Assembly (NCBI RefSeq): GCF_000741285.1
Contig: NZ_JGZE01000012.1
Coordinates: 1-64,000 of the forward strand
Length of the DNA stretch: 64,000 nt
DNA from: Bifidobacterium mongoliense DSM 21395
GTDB taxonomy: Bacteria; Actinomycetota; Actinomycetes; Actinomycetales; Bifidobacteriaceae
Direction: 5' to 3'
Shown here: positions 57,891 through 64,000 of the stretch, one piece after another
How the letters are laid out: every line of letters begins with the position of its first letter
Numbering within the stretch: position 1 is the stretch's first letter
Notes under the pieces: model-generated
Told to the model about the DNA's origin: nothing
Databases searched by the model: none
Seen by the model: only the letters and a program-made list of their open reading frames with translations
Translations under genes and position numbers: made by a program

Positions 57891-58856
57891 ATGGCAGACA
57901 AACAACAGTTCAACCCGGGGGTGTCCCTCGCGGGCGCCGTGGATCTCGAATCACTCAAGCACCAGGTCAAGGCCGAGCCGGGGCAGGCCGGGGGAGCGCC
58001 TCGGGCCGGCGGGTACGTCATCGACACGAGCGAGAACACGTTCCAGGCGATGGTGCAGACCTCGACGACCTTCCCGGTGCTGCTGCTCCTGTGGGTGCCC
58101 ACCGATGAGCGTCTGTTCGCCCTCGCGAAGAGCCTGGGCGATGCCGTGAACGCGTTGGACGGCAAGATCCAGCTTTCTCGCATCGACATTAAGGAGAATC
58201 CTTCGATCGCCCAGGCGTTGCAGGTGCAAAGTGCGCCCGCGCTCTTCGGCCTGGTCGGGGGTCGGCCCATTCCGATCATCCAGGGTCTGCCCGGCGACCA
58301 GGAGGTGAAGCAGATCGTCGAACAGGTCATCCCGCAGATCATCGAGGCCGCGCAGAAGTCCGGCGTGACCGGTACCGCGCCGTATTCGGGAGATCCAAAG
58401 GCCGAGCGGTCCGAAGACGATGCCGCCGGTACGGAACCCGAGGTTCCTCCGGAGCACGCCGAAGCCGTACGTCTTGCCGAACAGGGCGACTACGCGGGCG
58501 CCGCGGTGGCCTACGAGCAGGTGCTCGAACAGGATCCCTCCGACGCCTTGGCCGCGCGCGAACGCTCGAAGGCGTTGTTGTTGGCCCGCTCAGGCAAGGC
58601 CGACGTCCGCGTCGTGAGAGCGGCAGCGGCCGATAAGCCCGACGACGTCGAGGCTCAGCTCGCGGTCGCCGACATCGACATGATCGGCGGACAGATCAAC
58701 GACGCGTTCGAACGGTTGCTGGACTACATCGCGGCCGGTCATCGTGCCCAGATCGATCCGGTGCGTCGCCGGTTGCTCGAATATTTCGCCATTCCCGAGG
58801 CGACCGACGAGCGGCTGCGCCATGCCCGGCGTCGTCTGGCGTCGCTTATGTACTGA
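57891..58856 (+). CDS. Thioredoxin-like/TPR protein of the CnoX (YbbN) type lacking CxxC
   Basis: 321 residues from ATG 57891 (CGGAGG). Residues ~40-150 are a thioredoxin fold (FPVLLLLWVPTDERLFALAK, IQLSRIDIKENPSIAQAL, VQSAPALFGLVGG with the cis-proline), but the redox CxxC is replaced by PTDE, so it cannot do dithiol exchange. Residues ~190-320 are tetratricopeptide helices (AVRLAEQGDYAGAAVAYEQV, LLARSGKADVRVVRAAA). CnoX-type proteins are chaperone-like holdases. Confidence 0.88.
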   Translation: MADKQQFNPGVSLAGAVDLESLKHQVKAEPGQAGGAPRAGGYVIDTSENTFQAMVQTSTTFPVLLLLWVPTDERLFALAKSLGDAVNALDGKIQLSRIDIKENPSIAQALQVQSAPALFGLVGGRPIPIIQGLPGDQEVKQIVEQVIPQIIEAAQKSGVTGTAPYSGDPKAERSEDDAAGTEPEVPPEHAEAVRLAEQGDYAGAAVAYEQVLEQDPSDALAARERSKALLLARSGKADVRVVRAAAADKPDDVEAQLAVADIDMIGGQINDAFERLLDYIAAGHRAQIDPVRRRLLEYFAIPEATDERLRHARRRLASLMY

Positions 58857-58896
58857 TGTTGTCGATTCGTTCCGTTCGCTCTGTGTGTTCTGTGTT

Positions 58897-59523
58897 CTAT
58901 TCGTGGCGGTTACGGCCGAAGACCTGTTCGAAATGCGTGCCTTCGACGGCGAGTTGGTGGCTGAAGGCTTCGCTCCATTGCGAGAAGGGGTGCGAAGCCA
59001 GGCCGTCGTTCGAGAAGCGCGCCTGATCGGTGATTTCCGTGATGCAGAAGTTCGGTATGACCAGATTCGTCACCGGGCTGCTGCGCTCGGCCTCCGCCAC
59101 GATCAACGGGGCGTTGTCGCCGCCGAATACATCGATGCTCCACCCATCCTCGCCCAGCCACGCGGAGAAACGGTTCTTGATGATGGGCACCCCGCCGCGG
59201 CGGATGAGTTCGCCGGCGATATGCGGGTCGACCTCCCGCTCCGCCTCGTATCGGGTGCCGCCCACCGAGGGGCCTTTGATGGTGACGAAGGCCTGGGTGA
59301 AGGAGTCGCGGTACTCGCTCAGCACCGCCATCGGATCGGTGTCGGCGTCCACGGGAATGCGCACGGAGTTGCTCTGCAGGCGGATGCGCAACGCGTAGTT
59401 GTCGGCGTGCACGTAGTAGCTCTGGATGATGAGCGTGGGCGCGTCCCCGTCGTCCAATTCGTCGGGCATCTGACGGCAGAAGAACCGGCGCTCGTATTCG
59501 AAGTCGTTCATCGGATTATCCAT
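58897..59523 (-). CDS. CYTH-domain protein
   Basis: 208 residues from ATG 59523. The N-terminus FEYERRFF matches the ExExK-type start of CYTH domains, followed by IIQSYYVHADNYALRIRLQS, FVTIKGPSVGGTRYEAERE and SIDVFGG. CYTH proteins bind triphosphate groups with a tunnel of acidic and basic residues and act as adenylyl cyclase IV-, thiamine-triphosphatase- or inorganic triphosphatase-like enzymes; which applies cannot be told. Immediately upstream is a 42-bp tandem repeat that stays open in the same frame, so a longer form is not excluded. Confidence 0.8.
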   Translation of the reverse strand: MDNPMNDFEYERRFFCRQMPDELDDGDAPTLIIQSYYVHADNYALRIRLQSNSVRIPVDADTDPMAVLSEYRDSFTQAFVTIKGPSVGGTRYEAEREVDPHIAGELIRRGGVPIIKNRFSAWLGEDGWSIDVFGGDNAPLIVAEAERSSPVTNLVIPNFCITEITDQARFSNDGLASHPFSQWSEAFSHQLAVEGTHFEQVFGRNRHE

Positions 59524-59536
59524 GTCACCAGTGTAC

Positions 59537-59620
59537 GCATGAACGCGTTTCGTGGTGGGGGTCAACGTTCGCCGACACGCATGGACGCGTTTCGTGGTGG
59601 GGGTCAACGTTCGCCGACAC
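59537..59620. repeat. 42-bp tandem repeat upstream of the CYTH gene
   Basis: Two copies of 42 bp, 59537-59578 and 59579-59620, differing at one base, beginning GCATGAACGCGTTTCGTGG. The unit contains TTGACC on the minus strand, so it may duplicate a promoter part. The length is a multiple of three and both copies are open in the CYTH frame. Confidence 0.9.
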
Positions 59621-59633
59621 GCCCGGATTTTTA

Positions 59634-59707
59634 TAGACAAGTCGATAGATACAAATCCGCACCCGCGGAATATGGCCCCTCGATATTTGTATTGCCCGAC
59701 TTGCCTA
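59634..59707. repeat. Hairpin C, third member of the family, core inverted
   Basis: Arms 59634-59656 (TAGACAAGTCGATAGATACA...) and 59685-59707 (reverse complement TAGGCAAGTCGGGCAATACA...) pair imperfectly. The loop contains CCCGCGGAATATGGCCCC, the exact reverse complement of the core of hairpin B. No 21-bp array flanks it. Confidence 0.85.
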
Positions 59708-59962
59708 CGATAATCCGGGTGTGTCGCGTGGATCGATCCGATATGTGGACAGAAACATGGACGCGGACCCGGATATCGGACCCGGACTGACCTGGACACG
59801 GGCATATCCAGAGGGAAAGACGATGGATGCTCGTGAGTCCACGCCTTTCCGATGTTCCTGCCATCGCGATCAGCGGCGTAGAACGCGAGCTCTCAGTCCG
59901 CCGGGGCCCAACGTCGCACCCCTCGCGTGGTCGGGCGGGCGTGTATAGTGGTGTGGTGTTGC

Positions 59963-60038
59963 GGGCTTGTAGCTCAGTGGATAGAGCGTTCGCCTCCGGA
60001 GCGAAAGGTCGTGGGTTCGAATCCCATTAAGCCCACCA
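59963..60038 (+). tRNA. tRNA-Arg (CCG)
   Basis: 76 nt with encoded CCA. Acceptor GGGCTTG pairs with TAAGCCC (one G-U), D arm AGCTCAGTGGATAGAGC, anticodon stem TTCGC/GCGAA around CTCCGGA (anticodon CCG), T arm GTGGG-TTCGAAT-CCCAT. TATAGT at 59944 may be its -10 box. Confidence 0.95.
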
Positions 60039-60216
60039 GAAGTGCCATGCGGGAGTGTGTGACGTCGATAGGCGCCACGCACTCCCGTTGTGTTTCCGGC
60101 TTTTGCTCCATGTGTCACGCTGTGCCCGTCTTGATGCAAGAAGAGCGTTCCCGTTGCGCTTCTTTGTCTGCACCGTCATATACGCATTTCATGGAAGACC
60201 GTGGAGAACGATGCCG

Positions 60217-60318
60217 CGGGTGTCGCGCGAAGTTGTTCCGTGCCGGTCCTCGGGTGTCGCGCGAAGTTGTTGCGTGCCGGTCCTCGGGTGTCGCGCGAAG
60301 TTGTTGCGTGCCGGTCCT
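60217..60318. repeat. 34-bp tandem repeat, three copies
   Basis: Three head-to-tail 34-bp units (60217-60250, 60251-60284, 60285-60318) beginning CGGGTGTCGCGCGAAGTTGT; the copies differ at a single base. It fills most of the gap between tRNA-Arg and the SRPBCC gene. There are no spacers, so it is not CRISPR. Confidence 0.93.
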
Positions 60319-60331
60319 CTGATCTCCCCGT

Positions 60332-60826
60332 TTAGCGGCGGTCAGCCAAATCTCGTGCGTAGTCGGCCCACGCGCGGAGGTAGGCGGTGGTCTCATTGCC
60401 CTCGCGCCGGCCGAAGCATAACGTGAACAGGCGGCCGATCATTCCGGGATAGGTCTGTCGGCGACGCAGTACGCAGGCACAAGGACCTGTGGGTTCGACC
60501 GAGCACAGCAGACATGATCGAAGTGGTCCGAGCCGCGCCTCGATGTGCACGAGACCGGTTCCCGTGTCGACTTCGGCGATGCGGCAGTGCATCACCGGGC
60601 CCTCGCTCGTTCGGACCAGATAGCGGTGTCCGGTCTTAAGCACCACGGAATTGGTCGGAGAGACCGCGGAACTACGCGAGAAGTTCGCGGCATCGGCATC
60701 GGCCTCGACGCTTCGCACCGTGGCGAGGTTCGGCGGCCAGTGTTCCATGTGCTCCAAGGCAGCCCATGCGGTGGCGGCGGGCACGTCGACCGGCAATCCA
60801 TTGGAGAAATCGTTGTGAGTCGCCAT
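60332..60826 (-). CDS. SRPBCC (START/Bet v1-like) family protein
   Basis: 164 residues from ATG 60826 (AAGGCC before it); an upstream ATG at 60913 is in frame but unsupported. The N-terminus (LPVDVPAATAWAALEHMEHW) is the typical start of polyketide cyclase/dehydrase SRPBCC proteins, followed by LATVRSVEAD and a beta-sheet region with GHRYLVRTSEGPVMHCRIAE. It contains four cysteines near 125-140. Ligand and role unknown. Confidence 0.65.
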   Translation of the reverse strand: MATHNDFSNGLPVDVPAATAWAALEHMEHWPPNLATVRSVEADADAANFSRSSAVSPTNSVVLKTGHRYLVRTSEGPVMHCRIAEVDTGTGLVHIEARLGPLRSCLLCSVEPTGPCACVLRRRQTYPGMIGRLFTLCFGRREGNETTAYLRAWADYARDLADRR

Positions 60827-60894
60827 GGCCTTGATTCTATCGTCGCGTGTACCGGGGGATTTGATGTCGACCACCGGAGGGGCTCGGCACACGT

Positions 60895-61040
60895 CGGGTG
60901 TGTGCACCTGCACGTCCGCCTACACAGGCAGGTGCACACTTGCACATCCGCACCCACATCCGCGTCCACCTGTGTACACCTGCACATCCGCATCCACACA
61001 TACCCACGCCACATCCGCACATACCAACGCCGAGGCGCAG
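60895..61040. repeat. Degenerate CACATCCGC repeats
   Basis: Short pyrimidine/purine-biased units (CACCTGCACATCCGC, CACATCCGCACCCACATCCGCGTC) between the SRPBCC and transporter genes. No gene seen. Confidence 0.6.
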
Positions 61041-61113
61041 GAACCGCGGCGACATCATATCGATATCGGCGATCCCCACGCCCCGGCGTGGCGGTGATGA
61101 TGGAAACTATCGG

Positions 61114-62424
61114 TTATCTCGCGAAGTCGACGTCCTTGCTCTCCTTGAAGGCGAGCAGCGCGACCAGCGCGAGTGCGGACATCGCGCCCAGGTACCAGCC
61201 GAGCGCCCAGATGCCGTAATTGCTCACCAGCCAGGTGGCGAGGGTCGGGGCGAAGGCGCCGCCGAGTATGGCCGCCAGGTTGTAGGCGAATCCGGCGCCG
61301 GAGTAGCGCACCTTCATCGGGAACATCTCGGGGAGGTAGGCGCCGCAGGGGCCGAAGAGGCTGCCCATGAGCACGAAGCCGACGCAGAGGAACACGAGCG
61401 CGCCCATGAAGTTGCGCTGACCGGTGAGCAAGCCCGGGGCCAGGAAGCTGAAGACCAGGGTGGCGGCGGTGGCCGCGAGCAGCACGCGCTTACGGCCGAC
61501 CGCATCGGCACGCAGGCAACTGAGCACGATGAACGCGGCGAAGAACAATACGGAGAACACCTGCATGAAGAGGTACTCGTGCTGGGTGAATCCGAGGCTC
61601 TTCACGCCATAGGACAGCGACCAGGTGCCGAGTATGTAGAAGATGGTGTAGGTGATGCCCATGGCGCAGGTTCCGAGCACGACGTTCTTCCAGTAATGGC
61701 GAAGCTCGAACAGGGGGTGATGCGCGGTGCGCTGCTCATGCGAGGCCTTGCGATAGACGGGTGTCTCGCTCATGTGGATGCGCATGTACATGCCGACGAC
61801 CACGAGCACCGCCGACAGCAGGAAGGGAAGACGCCAGCCCCAGGCCTGCATCTGCTCCTGCGTGAACACGCTGGTCAGCACGAGGTTGAGGCCGTAGGAG
61901 AGCAGGAATCCGATCGGTGCGCCGAGGTTCGGGAATGATCCGTACAGCGCGCGTTTGTTCCTCGGGGCGTTCTCCGTGGCGACCAGCGCGGCGCCGGACC
62001 ATTCACCGGCGAGGCCCAGACCCTGGCAGACGCGGCACAGGCACAGGAGCACGACCGACCAGATGCCGATCTTGGCGTATCCGGGCAGTAGACCGACCAC
62101 GAAGGTCGAAGTGCCCATCACCATCAGTGCGACCACCAGCGTCTGCTTACGGCCGAGCTTGTCGCCGAAGTGTCCGAAGAGCAGGGAGCCGAAGGGCCGG
62201 GCCAGGAAGGAGATCGCGAAGGTGAGCAGCGACTGCAGGGTGCCGACCACGGGATCTGATTTCGGGAAGAACACCGCCGAGAAATAGGTCGCGGCGGCGA
62301 TGCTGTAGCAGTAGTTGTCATAGAACTCGATGGCGGTGCCGACCATCGAGGCGCTCATTATCTCTCCCAGTGAGTCTCGGGTTCTCGGGGCGCTTACCGC
62401 CGTCGAGGTCAATGTGCTGGTCAT
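61114..62424 (-). CDS. MFS transporter, metabolite:H+ symporter (MHS) family
   Basis: 436 residues, twelve membrane helices. MHS marks: MVGTAIEFYDNYCYSIAAAT in helix 1, FLARPFGSLLFGHFGDKLGR (the helix 2-3 motif with GxxxDxxGR), LCRVCQGLGLAGEWSGAAL, and FGPCGAYLPEMFPMKVRYSG. Relatives (ShiA, ProP, KgtP, CitA) import organic acids or osmolytes with protons; the substrate is not evident. It stands alone, with an AGAAGAAGA purine stretch before ATG 62424. Confidence 0.88.
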   Translation of the reverse strand: MTSTLTSTAVSAPRTRDSLGEIMSASMVGTAIEFYDNYCYSIAAATYFSAVFFPKSDPVVGTLQSLLTFAISFLARPFGSLLFGHFGDKLGRKQTLVVALMVMGTSTFVVGLLPGYAKIGIWSVVLLCLCRVCQGLGLAGEWSGAALVATENAPRNKRALYGSFPNLGAPIGFLLSYGLNLVLTSVFTQEQMQAWGWRLPFLLSAVLVVVGMYMRIHMSETPVYRKASHEQRTAHHPLFELRHYWKNVVLGTCAMGITYTIFYILGTWSLSYGVKSLGFTQHEYLFMQVFSVLFFAAFIVLSCLRADAVGRKRVLLAATAATLVFSFLAPGLLTGQRNFMGALVFLCVGFVLMGSLFGPCGAYLPEMFPMKVRYSGAGFAYNLAAILGGAFAPTLATWLVSNYGIWALGWYLGAMSALALVALLAFKESKDVDFAR

Positions 62425-63262
62425 GTTGTCTTCTTCTCTTGGTGTACGACTCCTCCAGGGTTCTCGGCGGTGGGGGAGGGTGTTATCAATGGGTCGATGG
62501 AACCGTGCGGTATATGGGTATGGGACTGCTCGAACGGCGTTGGGGCGATATCCTTTGTGGGGACGTGCGATGACCGGAGATTTCGCGATGGCGATAGCGT
62601 GGGCTATCGCGCCGTGAACGGATTCTTGGCGCCCGGCCTCATACGGTGTAGGTATGCAGGCTATCGTGCCGTGGGGTCTATGCGAATGATGGCATCAATA
62701 CTGATTGTGTCAATGAGTGATGCGCAACGTCGAACGGTTCAGTTATACGGGGGATCAGCGCGTCGATGAGGACGCGACGATAATTCGGCGCAGCTCCGCG
62801 ACGGTCGTCAGTGTAACGACTCGCAGCATGGCATTGCGCTTCATGGAGACCTCTTCCCGACTGAGTTCGTTCGACCCATCAGTAGAACACCGATGTATGT
62901 GGTATTCCGTGGCTCCCATTATGGGACGTCATCGCGATGAGGCCAGCTCATGGTCACTATGTGGACCTGTGGGGTGGGACGGCGTTGGGTGATCGCGCGC
63001 ATATGCACCGTCCGTCGACGGCCTGGCGCGCGTTGTGAGCGTCGTTGGCCGTACACCGCACATCACAGATGAACCGCACATGAACTCATGATGATATGTA
63101 GCTGAAACCGGTGTCGGCAGGCTCGTTCCGGCCGTACAAATGAGATGAGGCCCGTCGGTATGTATGTGATTGGAGCGATGGGCGCAGGAGGATGGCCGAC
63201 ACCCGTTGCGTGGGTGGGAGCCTCATGAGGATAGCCGAATATGGAATTCGGAAGGACAGAGA
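62425..63262. other. Long intergenic region without recognised genes
   Basis: 838 bp between the divergent transporter and acid-phosphatase genes. Small open frames here have poor composition and no ribosome sites. One perfect hairpin GCGATAGC-GTGG-GCTATCGC lies at 62591-62610, and GGCTATCGTGCC recurs at about 62658. 62660-63260 is of lower GC content and may hold the acid-phosphatase promoter; I found no clear operator. Confidence 0.5.
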
Positions 63263-64000
63263 ATGAGTACACAGAAGTCGCGTCACGCCTTCGGGCGAAT
63301 CGCCACGGTGGCCGTCGCCTCCCTGGCGATGATCATGGGCGGAGCCGTGAGCGCCCATGCGGAGGCAGCGTATCCATCGGATAAGAACCAACCCGATCTG
63401 GTCAATCTGCTTGCGCAGTACAAGGACTACTACAACCCATCCAATGCATTCAACAGCAAGGATCCGTCATCATTCGGCAAGGGGACCGTGGTTGATGCGA
63501 AGGTTCTCGGCCACAATGATCAATCCACACAGCAGATTAACAATGCGGCCGCCGCCGGCGGCGATGGTGTGACCCCGACTGAGCAGCAGAAGCGTGCGCT
63601 GATTGATTCCGACTACAAAATGAGCGAGACTCTCCCCGATGCTCTGGGTTCTCAGTTGGGAGCGTGGTTTTCGCAAGGTCTCAGCGACGGCACCTTGTCG
63701 AAGACCGCCGATCTGCTCACTCGTACCGACCCGGTTTCAGGCAGGGGCAACTCCTTGGTCGCTGACTATCTCGATACCGGCACCGCCAAGACCACGTTCA
63801 ATCACCCGCGCCCCTACGTCGACCGTACTGAGGCGGGATATCCGGCGGCGGGATTGCACACGACGCTGGACATCAAGCGAGTTCCCGCGTGGACCGATGA
63901 GCAGGGCCGGAAGCACAACCCCAATTACGATGGCATGACGATTTCGGGCTCGTTCCCCTCGGGGCACACGACCTACGCGTTCTCCGGCGGTGTCGGACTG
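63263..64000 (+). CDS. Secreted PAP2/class A acid phosphatase, 3'-truncated
   Basis: The frame is open from ATG 63263 (GGAAGGA site) to the right edge (246 codons). Signal peptide VAVASLAMIMGGAVSAHAEA. The PAP2 phosphatase motifs appear in order: the KxxxxxxRP motif in AKTTFNHPRPYVDR and the PSGH motif in SGSFPSGHTTYAF; the third motif (SRxxxxxHxxxD) lies beyond the window. It would hydrolyse phosphomonoesters outside the cell. Confidence 0.88.
   Translation, partial: MSTQKSRHAFGRIATVAVASLAMIMGGAVSAHAEAAYPSDKNQPDLVNLLAQYKDYYNPSNAFNSKDPSSFGKGTVVDAKVLGHNDQSTQQINNAAAAGGDGVTPTEQQKRALIDSDYKMSETLPDALGSQLGAWFSQGLSDGTLSKTADLLTRTDPVSGRGNSLVADYLDTGTAKTTFNHPRPYVDRTEAGYPAAGLHTTLDIKRVPAWTDEQGRKHNPNYDGMTISGSFPSGHTTYAFSGGVGL

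Noticed and set aside
60217-60318. Possible CRISPR array
   Set aside because: The 34-bp units abut without spacers and no cas genes are present.
62470-62992. Small open frames in the gap before the acid-phosphatase gene
   Set aside because: No ribosome sites, no recognisable domains, and overlapping alternatives of similar length.

Overview
The window is a high-GC actinobacterial chromosome segment, most likely from Bifidobacterium or a close relative. The reasons are: a NucS mismatch endonuclease, an actinobacterial DUF2469 protein, a GlnR-type orphan regulator, GlgE, a Rho factor with a long Arg/Asp-rich insertion, a LAxTG-type wall-sorting signal, and initiator tRNA and atp operon organisation typical of the group. 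Most genes are ordinary and intact. Three loci carry reading-frame breaks: an arsR-family gene, the cobalamin S-component gene, and an IS256-type transposase.

Layout: 1-4.5 kb holds the end of gatA, gatB, a GNAT acetyltransferase and a DUF2469 protein. 4.7-12 kb holds a FAD oxidoreductase, rho, an aminotransferase divergent from an Lrp/AsnC regulator, and a chorismate mutase. 12.5-18.7 kb is a minus-strand run of glnR, nth, a family-5 solute-binding protein and valS. 19-29 kb holds a membrane protein, ppa, glgE, a large wall-anchored surface protein, an arsR-like gene coupled to a CDF metal exporter, and a transglutaminase-like lipoprotein. 29.4-36.3 kb is the most unusual block: nrdJ (adenosylcobalamin-dependent ribonucleotide reductase), a complete ECF cobalamin importer (T, fused double ATPase, S) and a PduO-type cobalamin adenosyltransferase, all on the minus strand behind a promoter overlapped by two NrdR-box-like sites. 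36.9-38.7 kb is a secreted GH32 fructanase behind a promoter with a perfect LacI-type palindrome. 39-42.2 kb is a translationally coupled ABC exporter/LytTR/DUF3021 cassette. 42.3-43.7 kb is a decayed IS256-family element with intact inverted repeats and an 8-bp target duplication. 44.4-53.4 kb holds tRNA-fMet, metA and the complete atpBEFHAGDC operon with a UUCG terminator. 53.5-64 kb holds nucS, an FKBP lipoprotein, two envelope proteins, a thioredoxin-like/TPR protein, a CYTH protein, tRNA-Arg, an SRPBCC-like protein, an MHS-family transporter and the start of a secreted PAP2 acid phosphatase.

A second theme is repetitive DNA. Many intergenic gaps hold short degenerate tandem repeats (units of 8, 17, 20, 21, 34 and 42 bp), and several proteins carry in-frame low-complexity expansions. 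One repeat family stands out: arrays of a 21-bp unit that run into a long dyad hairpin whose arms resemble the unit and whose loop carries a conserved core GGGCCATATTCCGCGG. Three hairpins are seen (12.1, 43.8 and 59.6 kb), one with the core inverted. The IS256 element has inserted into one of the arrays.

How the genes work together: nrdJ needs adenosylcobalamin, and the same transcription unit would import cobalamin and adenosylate it, giving a self-contained, oxygen-indifferent route to deoxyribonucleotides. The arsR/CDF pair, the LytTR/DUF3021/ABC cassette and the operator-controlled fructanase each look like small self-regulated modules. No computation or database search was possible; family calls come from motifs read in the translations.
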